Below, one piece after another: positions 15,301 to 29,791 of a stretch of 64,000 nucleotides of DNA; positions within the stretch are counted from its first letter, which is position 1; every line of letters starts with the position of its first letter. Made by a program: the position numbers and the translations under genes. The notes beneath the pieces are model-generated. The model ran no database searches, was not told where the DNA came from, and worked only from the letters and a program-made list of their open reading frames with translations. The DNA comes from Glossina fuscipes (Eukaryota > Arthropoda > Insecta > Diptera > Glossinidae): NCBI RefSeq assembly GCF_014805625.2, contig NW_023998453.1, positions 45,001 to 109,000 of the forward strand. The letters run 5' to 3'.

Positions 15301-18300
15301 TTAATAAATAATGTATTTTTAAATAACACACTTCAATTAATCAAATAGTTCTGTCTTGGTTTACAGTCGAAGAATAAGAAAAACGAAAATGACATTTCTT
15401 TGTGTAGCGTCCCTTTAGTTAACCATTTTCCTTTAACTACATAACTCCTACTTTAATTATAGCTTTTAATCCTTAAAATGCATACTGTTGCCAATTGTCT
15501 ACGTTCTACTTCCATCTAATTTCAAGATTAATTTTTCATAACCCTAATGCATAAATATAAATCACAAGGTCATAAGCTGGCTTCTCTTCGCTTTGCTACA
15601 GCCTTTCTTTGTTAGATATTATATATATATATATTAAATATATAATTGACAATAATTAATCAGTTTCCCTTTATTTATCTTAGTCAGTGATGGGTATACG
15701 AAATTCGTCTAGTAACGACTAAACCTTACTTGTCTTTTACTTAACGGTTTGCCTTTCTCTATACGAATTAATATTTGACTGAAATGAGTCCTCTTGTGAG
15801 TATATTGAAATAAAAAAGTGTGTCACCTTTGAAGGTTATGTCTAAAATTATTTTGATTTGATTTTTGTATTTCCTGGCGATAGATAACTTATGTATATAC
15901 GCGAAGTTAAGCCTTATCGTTACCAGGCACTTCTGCCATTTAACGATACATTTACTGTTTTGTTATTTATATCTATCTTTAGTCATAAATTAATTAGTTT
16001 GAAATTGTTGTGAACGTTTTCAAGGAGAAACAAGAAGAGGAATTTGAATGAAAAAATTTTCAAAGAGACGAAATATTTGGAAAAATTTCTCCAATTATTT
16101 TTTTCTTTAATTCTTTAACCGATTGTCTTCTTCTTGCAGGGAGGGAATAACTGAGTTTTAATTTCTTTGTTTGTTCTTGAAAAATAAAAGGGAGAGCTAG
16201 TTACCATTTGGCGAGAATAAAAGAAAAAATTCGAGATCAAGTTTAGATAGATAGACACACGAACGGAAGTAAGGATGAATTAATTTTCTCTTTATGCTTC
16301 TAAGCTTCTGACTTTTCTAAGCTTAATTGCAAATTGAGTTAGAAAATTATCACTTTAAAGCCGCGATCGTAAAAGAGTTACAATGAACTGAGCAGAGCAC
16401 ATCTTACGAACCTTTAGAAGAACGGTGATTCTCCCTTTGAAACGTTCGCGTCTCCACTAAAAAGAGCGAACCGTAGATTTAATAAAGTATATATATTCTT
16501 GATTAGTCCGTTTATCTTTCTGAATCTGTTTTGTTTTTCACCTACGAATAGGACCAATCATCGTCAAAATATTTAGGTATAAATATGAAGCCAGAAATTC
16601 ACTTGAAATTTCTTCACGAGAACGCGCACGTAACTTACCCACAAACACACTTTTTAGAGGCAAATCATTTTATTATGCAACCTATAGAATAAACTGATCT
16701 TACCTTGCGCCCTATAAAAAAAGTCAATGCAAATTTTGCCTTAAGAGCCTTCATAAATGCCAGAAATAGATCTGATCGGCCAATTGGTACAGTCACGATT
16801 AACAATATGCTTTTCTTTTATTCATGATGGGCATTAAAAATTTCTTCCACAATATATAAAAATTTTGTTTTTATCTATCCTATTTTATCTAAAGATATCT
16901 AAACGCGGCGGTCTTTATGCCGGCGTTGAAGAAAATTTTTATATCAGCTTTAGTGTAAAAGAAATTGTAATTCAATTTGATTTCTATCTCACTTAAATCA
17001 CTGCCAACTTAAGTGCAGCGGTCATGAAAAGTGCTATACATATGATCGGTCTCTAAAAATGGTCGGTCGATATCTGTTGTGGTCTTTAAAATGTAGTAAT
17101 ATTTGAACTTTCATTGAATTCACTGTTAATACTCAATGTTTTACCCGCAACAGGAATTATTTGCAGCGCCATTGGCATCTATTTGTTCGAAGTGAAAAAT
17201 CTTGGAGCAAAAATGTTGAATAACACAAAAAAGTGTTCGAATTTTTACCAATATTTACAACTCAAAGGGCAAAGAATTAAATCATTTTTGGGTCATCTTT
17301 TTGTCGCTAGCGTGAACTTTTCCTAATCATATTTATATATATGTATTTGATTTTATCGTCTCATTAACCCGAAATCTCTCGATACCAAGGTATTGTAGAT
17401 ATTTTCAAAATAGATATTAATATATTTGATCTATGTATACTTATGTACTTCTTGGTATTTTATAAAATATGTGTTTTGGATGTTGAGGTATCATTTTGCC
17501 TATTTCCTTCCTTCCTTCCTTCCATTGTCAGGTCTACTATGTATTTACAAGCAAGCAAGTTAAGGTGACGGCAACTATATTATTGTGCTATAGCATGTAT
17601 ACCATCATGTAGACAGATGTGTTTGCTTGTTTGTATAGTTGACTGGCTCTTTTGTTCGTTGTTGTTGATTTCGGTTTCGATTATTTGTTGACTTTGTGTT
17701 ATTTTCTTTGCACTTCTTTTTTTCTTTTTTTTTTTTTATTTTATTATCTAAGTCGATGCACATTCACTTATACAGGCTGGCAGACGCAGCAAAGTGTATA
17801 TGTACTAGTTTGTGTGTACAGAGGAATGTATGTACATAGAAACAAAATATGCAAGGCAAGCACACCTTCAAAAACCTCAAAGTGCATCGGAAGGTTGTTT
17901 ACATTCAAGGCTATTTGCGGCTGGATGGATGAAAGTTGACCCAAATATTTCGCTCAACGACCTAATCAGGGTTACATACAAGTCTCTTTCTACAAAGACA
18001 ATTCAATGTAGCCGTGTGTGTTTGTGATTGCGTGTGTGTGTGTGTGTGTGTGTCCGTGTGTACATGTATATGTTTATTTGTGTACATTTTGTCTGTGGGT
18101 TTATATATGGGAGCGTTGGTATACATGACTGATATTACATTGTAGTGTTCATCGTAAATTTTGCACAAAAACACACCCACACATAAACAAATAAAGGCAG
18201 CCATACCTAGAAACCAACCCTTCCCCCCTTCTACACCCTTGTAGATTCAATGTAGAGATAATTCTTTCTTTTTTCTTACCTTACTTTACCTTGTTAAAGT

Positions 18301-21300
18301 TTTTTGATTGTTCCAATGAACACACACACACACACGCACAATTGTTTTTGTTGCTGTTGTTTCAGTTTTTTTTTGTTTTGCTGTTTCTTTTTCTAAGGAA
18401 ATAAGAGTAATAACAACCATAAACACAAACAAGCGATACTTGCAACAAAAGTTTATTTAAAAAAAAATATTCAAAAATACTTTAAAATAGTTACAATAAA
18501 TGTCAAAGCTTGCGAAGTAGTCGCACGCGCCTGCGTCCTATTTCAACTCAAAATATCCTAAGCCAATAATTTTTCCGATCGGACGCATTTGACTATAAGT
18601 AAACTAACTAAAATGATATAAGTCAAGTTAAAATGTTAAATACGTTAGATCACTCCGTCCAGTGCAATTTTTCTTCTCTGTACAAGAGTAAAAATTTGTG
18701 GTCTCGTATAAAAAAAAACCAGGCTTTCATGAAAACTTACTTACATGGAGTGGGATTTAATAAAATGGACTTCTGACTCTGTCGTACCGTTTTTCATTGC
18801 AAAATATAAAAGATTAGTCCGCGCTGGTCGTACAAAAGTTTGATCTTTGTAAAAACATTGCTTACTTAAAGAGAGACTTAAAAGTGATCTCATCCTCTCT
18901 ACATTTTCCACATTCATTTGCTATACCAGGACGTAATTTTTTGTCAATTTTTGTCGATTTTGTATATGTATTTGTTACAGTCAGTGTTTTTCGAAATAGG
19001 TGTTGATTTCAATAGAGCTCGTCCTAGGGCTAAACTACACAACGAATTTCATAAAAATATCTTGTAAAAAGCAACCACGCTTATTGAACACGAAAACCAA
19101 ATGAACAAAGATAAGAAGGTGCAGGAGATTACTCTGAATCCGCTGGTATAATAAAATGTGGGTTTCAATTTTAAGCTTAGTTGATGAACATAGTCCTGAA
19201 AAATATATATGCAAGGGTTTAGTTGTCTATTTTAATTTGTGTAATCGTAACAATTCTAAAAATAGACAGATGGATGGATACAATTAAATCGCTTCCAAGT
19301 CTTACGCTAAACAAAGGCTATGTTGACATCTAATATTTGTAAAAAATAAAACTGTTAATACAAGCTTTTATTGTTGTACGATAGAAATAGAGTGAAAGTG
19401 GAAAAAGGGGTAAAAAGATTGATTCACATGTTTTATATAGGTGGAGAATTGCATTTAATCAAAATTTATTAACGGTGATCTTCCATTTAAAAATCGTGTA
19501 AAAAAAGATTACGTGTACATGCACTTTTTGCTGATAGTTGTGAATATACGGAATAACATTATATACTTTTACATGCATATATAAAGCTAGTTAACAATGT
19601 AGCATACTTTTTGGATTTTTCGTGTTACTTAAAATATTTTTCATTTTAGAAATTTATTTGTCTTATGACAAGTGTTTTTTTTTTTTTTAGATACCGACTG
19701 TGATTGAATTTCTATCTCGTAAAATTTTTTTCCCACATATTTACGAAGAGAGAAGAGATAGAGAGAGAGAGAATTATTTGTCAATCCTATGCCAACATTA
19801 AAGTCAACATTAATGTATTTGTGCATCAGAAAAGTGACACTGAATGTTTGCTAACATATGAAACGCATGCAAGCGGCAGGGTATTGTACTTAATACAATA
19901 AATCAAAAATATATAATTTACGTATATATATATATATACATATTTAGAGTTGAACTATTGTTCTGTATTAAGCTACGCGTACTTTTTCTGTCCCGCCTCC
20001 TCTTCGCCACGCAAACATAAATGTCTGTTAACAAATGGGCAGTAATCGACTCTCTTATGTCACCATGGTATAAACCAGAGTTAAGATAGTGTAGTAGTTT
20101 TTAGTTGGGCTGCAGGAGTCACGTATGTCACGCCCATCACCATACCATACCATCTTGTGACCCATAAGCACTCTATAGGAAAGGTACGTAATGTAGTTAA
20201 AAGCAGACGTAGAGGTTCATAGGCGTCTTCAGGCTCAGAATCGGTTAACATAAAATTGTTGTTGTCAATTGAGTTCATCATCGAATTAAAAAGAAAACGT
20301 TAGGCTTTCTATTACTGGTGTGTTTCGACTACAACTTGGCATATTTAAATTTTCATGCGACATAACCTAACCTATGATGTAAACCCTGAAGTGTTTAGTT
20401 CTTCAATACCCTCTCCCAGGCGGAAACTCGACTATCTCAGAAAAATGTTTAATGTTTAAAATTATGCTATTAAAAACTCTTTTAAAACACGAACGTATCC
20501 ATGAACAGATTAAGTCTTCACATAACGAATCAAATGTTACGTTTGAAAGCAAATTCATCCTTTTTGCAAACCTAGAACATATATGTGGTTGTAATTTGTA
20601 TTGAAAGTTTGCAAAGTACATTGGCATTAATTTTGTTTTATAATGCGTTCTATGGTAAATATCGGGCGCTCCTTGATCAGCACGAATAGCTAAAGCTGAC
20701 TTAGCTAAACTGCGACTGTGTCTATTAAAATCGTAATTGCGGCTTAAGACTTCTGTCTATGATGGCAAAATTAGTTTGAATCTCTTAACTTTTACGTGCG
20801 CCCGATTAAATTACTAATTAACCAACAATTGGATATCAAATTAAATATCCTAAGCTCCTGTTAGCCTTTCTGGGGAAACATTGAAATATGTTCGGAAAAC
20901 GTAGAAGTTTTACATTAGCAGACAGACATAGTTGAAATGATGCTAGCGTTTAAAGGATAGAGTTGTAAAGCTTGTTTTTTTTTTTTTTTTATTAGAGAAA
21001 ACATTATCTACGGGTTACTTTAAAAGTCAAAGCGTAGACTTTCTTTCTGAGGCGAATATTTAATAAACTAAAATATTTTTCATTTACGAAAAGTGGATTT
21101 CCAAGAGTATCGAACCAAATAAATGAATGGTATATCTAGGATTACTGCAGTCATATAATCATGTAAAAATTTTAAATTAACACAAATCGATTGTTAGCGT
21201 AAATATTGTAGAGTGGGGGTGGCTAAAAACAAATAGTTGAAGACAAAAAAATTGCTTTTAAATAAATATTTGCCACATATCCAAAAACAGTATAGTGGGA

Positions 21301-24300
21301 CACGGTCCATCATTAAACACGCTGCCTTATTGCGTTCAATGGATATTCATATTTCCGGCTTTTTAAAGTAAAGCGTTACAGATGACAGATGATGTGGACA
21401 GAAAATGTGGTCCGCTCGGAACCATTTTCAATAGCCTTCGTTTTTTGGTAGAAAACATATCTATATACCAAATTTCATCGAAATATCCCGAAACTTACAA
21501 CCTACAGGTTCAAGCACAAAATACTAAGCACAAATGCTGTAGGGTATTAGAGAAAATCAATAAATAAATAAATGGCAAAAGTGAAAATCTATAAATTGTT
21601 CTCTGCTATGTCCCTAGCTTACCATTCGAAGAATGGGACCATTTTATTTGATAAATTCGTTTAGGAAGCTCAAAACTATTGCATGGGGATAGGCACATCA
21701 TGCATAACGCGGTAAATGCACTGACTGAGCTAAGAAAATGCATCAACAAGCTTATCTATCTGGGCATGTAAACGAGCGAAATTGTTGCCCCTCGGACAAT
21801 GGCAATAGTCGTAGCATCTCTTCAGCCACAACGAATGACAGTTTAGTGCATCTTTTGGGCCGGATGGTGTAGTTGGATCATCATTTCTTTAAGTTCTTGT
21901 AAGTTTGTCCTTTAGAGTAAGTGGGTTGCCTTACCGAACTAGGTTAACTGATCGTTTTTTGGCCCGAAATTGACACAACGGATACGGGCAGGGTTTATTT
22001 TGAGTAGAACGACGCCATCTATGACACAGTTCGTAGAGCAGCCGTAAATATCCCATGATCATTACACTTTGCTCTTTTAGGGCTATACCTCAGCAGGCTA
22101 CGTAAATAGGGACGGTTCACGCCAATACTGTAGCCATGACGCAAGTACTTGAAGAACAAGTTAGATGCTGCTCTAAACGACACCTCCGCAATTATGACAG
22201 AACCTAACGGGACATTTCACTAAAAGAAAATGCCACAAGTACGTTTCTCATTGGATATTAATTAACACTCCATTGCTAACATCACAGTTTCTTCCTTTCA
22301 ATATAAAATGAAATCTTTTATCCAAAGACCCTTTAAAAGTGGTGGTGATTGATTGGTAGAAAGCGAATTGCGATGGTTTTCTCGCTTGTTCAATCGTATC
22401 GATATTATAAGTTAGATCCGATGCTTATGCAGCTAACCTCATATATAAGAGAGGAACGAAAGAGCGAAGAAAACCTTTGAAACCCATTTTTAAAATGATG
22501 TAACGCCTTACAGAACATTAACGATATCGTACATCTTTTCTTTCAAAATGACTTTAATCAGCACAATAACAATAACAAATTTGCAATGACAATAACAGAA
22601 GGGAATGTTATATGCGAAGGATATCATCATATCATCGCTTGAATTTATTTTCATTTGCAAATTTGCAAACAATTCCTTACGGATATTAATCAAAATTTAG
22701 ATAGTTATGAACATTTATGTCTTGAATTTATTTAAGTAGAACAAGAAAAATTGAAGAAATCATTCTAAGCTAATGAAGCGAAATGTTTTCACATAAGCAT
22801 GAAACATTTTATCTCGTGAAATGTCATCTAGATAGACATGCTTTCATGCATTCATTTACATAACGAAAACGATGCTTTATTCATCTTGTGCTTTGAAATT
22901 TTTATTAGCGGAAGTAAAACTAAATTGGAGCGACATAGTAATGTCCGTTAACAATTTCGGAAGCAATTTAAAAATATCCGTTTCTATGTTTTTCTTGCCT
23001 CATTTGCAGGAAGCATTTCTTGCTGTAATTACAATTTTATCTATAAACAAATCAGTCTTACAAAGTAAAACATGTGCTGCTGTTTTGTAGTTAGATGTCA
23101 GAGGCAGTTTCAAGGCAGACGCAGACAAACTAGTAAAGCATGAAAATGTTACTACTATGTTCAAGAAGTGAAACCAAATTTAATTTTAACTTTTTTAAAT
23201 TTACTTATTATTCCAAATCTGTTGCGTTGTCTTCAAATTGGTCTGTCCCAACGAAACAGTTGTTGCGGTCGTTTTCCGGAATGGCCTTCAAAACTTTCTG
23301 CAATGCAAGTCGTACCTCTTCAATCGAGTCAAAATGTTGCCCCGATATGGTCTATACTTTTCACTGCAAGGCCGACGATGGTCGAAATCCTTAATGCCAC
23401 AAGTGATTCACCGGAAATGTTCAATAGAATTCCCAATAATTTTCAGGTATTAATAATAACCAAGCGAACTGTTGAAAAAGGACTTGAACAGGAACAACTA
23501 AAGGCATTCAGTTTCTCTTTGTTACGAACATTTCAGTGGAAAAGATGACTTTTCATTGGATAGATTGATTAGCAGAAAATAAGCTTACATATAAGATGCA
23601 ACAAACGCAGCCTCTTAGCGTTAATGTGAGATCACCAAACAATTCCTCATAATATTTTAAATTTAAAGAGAAATGCACGAAAGCACGAAGACGCATATAT
23701 TATAACAAGTAAAGCCGATAAGAGTCTACCTCTTATAATAGGATTACTACTATAGCGGAAATAGTTAATTTATTTACAAAGACAATCCAGGTATGCCAAT
23801 AAGCAACAATAAGCAATGATATAATAAATTGACTCTGAGCAAGTGCCTGCGTTATCGCAGATGCTCTCAGCTTTGTGTCAGACAAGCGACAGTATTCTCT
23901 TATTTTTATATATGATGCATAGTTTAAGCTTCTCTTCACATGTTCGGCACTCTGGCATACTTCGTAGATCTCTGATAAAGCCGAACTCAAAAGCAACAAA
24001 CATAACGATCAGACAATTCTTAGCTTCTTTACGAACTTCTTCACGAGGTTAAGAAACCCAACGAAACTCAAAATCATTAAAACTGAATAACGCGTTCATG
24101 TTTCCTTCGTTATAATGCAGTAGCTTGGCAACCCGCATCACGTGATCAGATGATCGTACCGTTATGAAGAGATGAAGGGGATTTTTTCATCTACATACAC
24201 TCCAAAGTAAAAATAATTTTTCTAAAAGCCCTTATGAGCTCAAAAAAAAAGCATACGTTAATGCAAATGAGCTGTGCTTGTATTTACGACACCATACAGC

Positions 24301-27300
24301 CCCGTTCCCTTCTCGCACAAAGTGTATGCATTCTTTTTCATCGGGATAAAATTTTGAATATGCAAATTATCAAATGTCGGAAAACTTAAGACAGCAAGCT
24401 TAGCTTTTCTTGGCATGGTCTTAATTAATAAGCACAAATCAACTATGAAAATGGGCGTAATTTTTCGACAATCTCGCCAATGAAAGGCGTAACAATAATT
24501 ATAACCACCTCTCTATTTCTCTCTTCCTTTTTCCTCACTGCTTTCTGACGATCACCGCATTGCCCGAACAGGGGACATTCCCTGAGCGATTATGGTCATG
24601 TTAAAAAAGGAATATCTCTTATTTGTTTCACAGGAGATATTAATTCAAAACTTGATAGTAAAGAATATATAGATAGAAGTTTAAAAATTCAGAGCGAAAG
24701 CAGACGTAATCTGCCCGAAAAAGCACCCGCAAGAAGCCTAAATGTACATATAGTTTGAAAGCTATAGCAGTTACAAGTCAGAAACTTGTTACAAGTCTTT
24801 ATCTGGATCAGCTACAAACGTAGTGGGAAAACGAGGGCCTTATCGACATATACATATCCATTCGCGCACACATTAGGCGAAAGGTGTTAACTTACAATCT
24901 CCAACAGTTATTTACGTAAAGCTTCTTACAACGATTTAGGAGGTCCTTTCAAAAATTTTATGCGAAGCAGGCTTTAAGCGCTCACAATTCGACAATAGTC
25001 AGAAGACACTGTACATAATATATTGCAATTTTCGATAGGTCGGCTTAAAGCGTATCTTGAAAGTTTAATTAAAATTTCCTACTTTTTCTTATCATTTAAA
25101 AGTGAATTTATTTTCAGTAAACATTGAGCAAAAGAAAAGTGGAAATCTTCAGTTAATATTCATGTAAATATTGAAGAAGAGTAAAAGTTTTGTTGAAAAC
25201 GCAAAAAAAGTATGAAACAAACGAAACGGAAAACATTAGTGTGGAAATTTCATTTATTTTATTGTCAATTGAGATGAATTCCTTGAAAACTGTCATTTAA
25301 ACTTTGGTTGTTACCTTTTAACCTTTTACAGCTTGGATGCTTGGCTGGTTAATGTGCAAAACAGTACCTTATATACAGGGCGTATCTGTGGCTGCCTCGG
25401 TTTACAGTCTAATAGCGGTTTCGCTGGATAGGTAAGTAATTGAAAGGCAACATAATGTCAGGTATTTAGGTAAAGCGCGCTTTATCTATTAACTTTTTTA
25501 TTCTTGGAACGGAAAAGGGCATAACAGAGTAAAAATTGAGGAAAAAGGTAAAAAAACAAAAAAACAAAATAAAACAAAAATATTCTATTTAATGATGGGC
25601 GGCAACAAGAGCCGGTCCAGCATGATGTACGGGCACAACAGGTACAACTGATTTAGCGACAACCGGGGCAACTACCGCTTTAACGGCTGGAGCAGGATGA
25701 TGAACCACATGCCTGCATTGCAAACGAGAGAGAGAGAACATAGTTCGTGAACACCATCGGCCAAAAATTTAAAAATTATTTAGATCTGCTACTACTTACG
25801 AATGCACCGAATGCAGGCCTTGATGAACTACCGCTGGAGCTGCATGAGCTGCTAGAACCGGGGCATGAGCCGCGACAACGGGTACAGCAGGAACAGCGTG
25901 CACAGCATGACCAACGGGAACCCCTGGAGTAGCGTAAGCTACGGCGAGAATAGACAAAGCCAACAACTAAATTAAATAAACAAAAGAATTCGCAAAAACA
26001 TTTGTCATCCACTGCGTTGATCTCTGGCGCCGTAAACTTACGAATTTGAACATTTTCGTTATTTTAATAGCTTTCTTAAGCAAAATAAATAATGTCTCTG
26101 AGTGTATCTTGGGTATTTTGGCAAATGATTTGCGACTACTAATGAAAATCTTAAGTAGACAGCGAGCTTTTATACTTTTAACAACTTTTCCGTATAATAA
26201 ACGACAATATTAGCTTAACACCAGACTGACGCCTGTTACTGTTCTAACGTATATTAGCGTTTACTTATAGAAAAAAAAAAAAAATAATAAGAAAAAAAAA
26301 AGAAAAAAAAAAGTAGTAGCTAACCTAACAAACACACACCAGCTAAACTAGATGACCGCCGCTTCGTACTTTATTGAAGTGATAGTAGCCTGCCTTAAAC
26401 TTCTTTATATTTTCTGAGGATTCAAGGAGACTTGATGTCTCTACGCAAGATTCACACATGCACTAGCACTAGCTATTACGACAATTTCATATCGGAGCGC
26501 CTATAAAACCGATAATAATTATTTATATGTTTTTATACTTTTAACAGAAATTTGATTACAAAATTTTAGATATAAAGTTCATTCTGGCTATTTATTCTAC
26601 GATAAAAATACGAGCTCATGTCGAATTCCATTAACATGAATAAGCATCTGTGGACATACGTATGTATGATAATAACACAACAGAGTTGTAATTTTGGTTA
26701 TAAAAGTCCGTTAACGTATACATTTGCTCAAAACAAGATGCCGGACTCGTTTTACCTACATTTGTCTGTCCGTAGTCTAGTGTTGACTTTCGCTGGTTCT
26801 CTAGCAATAAAGCAGAGAAGAACTCTGAAATATTTGCCAATCTTCTAAATTGCTATTTGCTTAAATCTATCCATGTATCTTTCCGTTCTCCGTTCGTTCA
26901 TTCAATTTTCGTCATGTCAAAAAAAGCAGCTAGAACGCAAACATCCGATCATATATGTCCAGTTGACATCCGCAGACAAACGGCAAAGTTGACTTAGAAG
27001 TTTTTCTCTGTCCATCTCTAAACTGGTTTTTCATGCAATCTGTTCGTGGCCGTAGACCAGGATTAAAGCAATTTAAATTTTCTTGTCTGACCTTTCGTTT
27101 GCCATTTGTTCTTTCAACTGTCGAAACAACAAGGAGCAGGAAAACTGAAACCTAAGGCACAAGCCTTTTAGTTGTTGCCCATAAACCAAGTTTTAAAGTA
27201 AATTTTACTATTTTGGTCCGTCCTTCCGTTCGTTATTTGCTCTTCATCTTGAAGAAAACAGATGAAAAGCTGCTACCTGATCATGTGTATTTATTCGACG

Positions 27301-29745
27301 GCCATAACTGATGTTTAAAATCGTCATAGCGGGTTTTTTTCATTCTTGTCTGTGCTGTTGTTTCTTACAACTCTCACGTTTTCAGGGAAGAAGGGAAAGT
27401 CTGAAATCTTCCTTAGTACATTGCCTAATTAGATCCTTGCCTTAGTTAGAGCTTCGGCGGAAGCTTACGCCGCTTATTGGCACCTTCACACCTTGAAAAA
27501 GGTGCAAAAGTCACAAGATTAACTAGTAGTCACAGCTCTAAACGAAAAAGTATTATTTCCATAAGTTTAGAGGTTTTAGGTTGTTGCAAATATCATTCAA
27601 ATATTTAACAATCAATCAATCTACCATTATTCACTAGTATCGGATATGTATTTCGGCATGTTCACCAATCATTCCAACAAGCGTCCATAAGTAACAAGAG
27701 AGGAGGAAATTTTACGATTATTAAGATGTTGGGTATCTAAGATTCATCTTAAAGGTATTTATAGCATAATTGTTTGTTTTGTTGAATATCTGCAGTTTAA
27801 AGGTAAGCAACGCTCTGCTGATATCTAATGTAAATTTGTAACTTTGTAGGTATGTGCCTACTTTAAAAATGTTTCATTTACCCAGTTTTATAGGCTTCAA
27901 AAAGCTGTCTCTCCAATTAGTTGTTTTTTAATATAAAATATATAAAATATTATATTATATGAAACAACAACAACAACAACAACAACAATAAAATGAGATC
28001 AAGTTCAATTAATATGTTCAAATCATACAGTAGCTCATAAGTCAGCGCGTTGTCGTTTTCTTGTTTTTTATGTAATATCTACGCTAAAGTTGTTGGTTAG
28101 CTTGAAAAAGTTTCAAAAACAAAAATTTTTTTTTTGAATGAATGTAAGACATAATCACACAGTAATATTTAGAATAAATGATTGCTGGAGAAACCATAAG
28201 GTTGAACACTTAACTAAATGGATCACTTCTAGAAAAAGTATAGGGAAACAAATTTCCAATGAGTTATTGTCTTTTTTTATGAAGATATAGGCGAAAAGAG
28301 AAGATGAGAAGAGAGATGAAGAAAAGAAGGACGACAAAAAAAGAGAAAAAGTAGAAGAAGAAGTTTTCCATATCCGAAATTGCCTATAGCAGGCAGAGCA
28401 TAAACACACGATTCCTACAGAATCAGCTCTGCTGCCTATAGATTCACTTATTAAGGCCTGATCGAGTATTGTTTTCAAAAGCTTGACACTTTCGCCTAAT
28501 TCATAATGCGCCAGGAGTTTAGTTCTTCCAGTTAGTTTCAGTTCAAATATCGCTGACATATTTTTTAGAAAACTGAGAAAACTAAATAAATTTACACGGA
28601 TTTTATATGGACTGACAAGACGGTCTCTGAAAAATGTCATCAAACGAAAACTTGCCAGGTTTAGGAAAAGGAAAGCTTTCACTTCGTCTTAAGGGCCGGG
28701 CCGTTGCAGCATTGTAACGTCATTCGAAATCGTTTTCTTACATACAGATGAGGCGTTGATTTGCGACCCGAAGAAGTTCCGAAGTGAAGTTACAACTAAT
28801 ATTCTTCACCTTTTGTGGCCAAGTGTCTAGCAAACGGAAAGTTAACAATGAAAAGTGCATTTTATTATCTTGAGATGGCTGCTTGAAAGCACGTTTTGGC
28901 AAAGTGAATAGTCACGCCAAGAGTTATCTCACTTCCCACGACTTCAAAAACAACTTAGACATCTTAAAAAAATAAACCGTCGGTGGCACCCTAATATTTG
29001 CAATTACCCATGAGAATTTCTCAACAAGTTCACCAGAAGCTCTTTACCCTCGATGAGGTGTAAAACTAATCTGCAGCTCGTCGTCTCCGTCATTGTCCTC
29101 AATTGAAAAGAGCTCAACGACTAAGTGTTTTCTTTTTTTTGCAAGTCTTACTTCCAATGTATTTAGTTTAGTTTCTTGACCACAAGTGGAAGAAACGTTT
29201 AATTTATTATTACGCTTTTAATTCTTTTCTTTTCTTCTTTTTATAAATTTTGTAGATTCATAGCGATTTGGTGGCCATTGCGTCAGTTATCGAAGAGTAG
29301 AGCTCGCTTCATGATTTTGTGCATTTGGATTATAGCATTCGGTAGCACTATACCGTGGGCTCTTTATTTCGATTTGGTACCAACGGCCGAGGCCTATCCG
29401 CTAGCACCGGATATGTATTTGTGTCAGGAAGTTTGGCCACCGGGAACAAATGGAAATTTATATTTCCTGTTAGCGCATCTGTTGGCCTGCTATGTGCTGC
29501 CCATGTTTCTGATAACCTTGTGTTACGTTTTGATTTGGATCAAAGTGTCAACGCGCTCAATACCTGGCGATACCAAGGACGCACAAATGGATCGAATGCA
29601 ACAAAAGTCTAAAGTTAAGGTCGTTAAAATGTTGGTTGCCGTCGTTATATTGTTTGTACTATCCTGGCTGCCTCTGTATGTGATATTCGCTCGCATAAAG
29701 TTCGGTAAGTTGACAGACACAGGTATGTAATATGCACACAAACAT

Positions 29746-29791
<46 letters not shown>

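Larger units (their letters stand above)
633..25331. other. Receptor intron 1 (24.7 kb), mostly non-coding
   Basis: The donor is GTAAGT at 633 and the acceptor is TTTTACAG ending at 25331, so this is one long intron. It holds AT-rich sequence, many simple repeats, copies of a GTCTGTC-type dispersed repeat (near 3187, 4380, 5288 and 21380), two mariner fossils (near 9900 and 23240) and one candidate small secreted ORF on the minus strand (1317-1553). Other open frames here are short, lack family resemblance and often run through simple repeats. Long first introns are common in fly neuronal receptor genes and often hold enhancers, but no regulatory element can be named from sequence alone. Confidence 0.75.
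25432..29255. other. Receptor intron 2, host of the nested cuticle-type gene
   Basis: The donor GTAAGT follows 25431 and the acceptor TTTTGTAG ends at 29255. It contains the complete minus-strand cuticle-type gene 158 bp inside its left end. The rest is AT-rich, with a (CAA)n run near 27965-27990, diffuse GTCTGTCC-like fragments near 26760-27250, and an unrecognised long minus-strand frame at 28155-28682. Confidence 0.8.

Noticed and set aside
23140..23548. Overlapping plus-strand ORFs up to 126 residues
   Set aside because: They are antisense to a mariner relic read on the minus strand and resemble no protein.
25747..26012. Separate ORFs on both strands over the nested gene (25747-25932 plus, 25776-26012 minus)
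   Set aside because: They are other-frame readings of the GC-richer repetitive coding exon of the cuticle-type gene and run across its introns.
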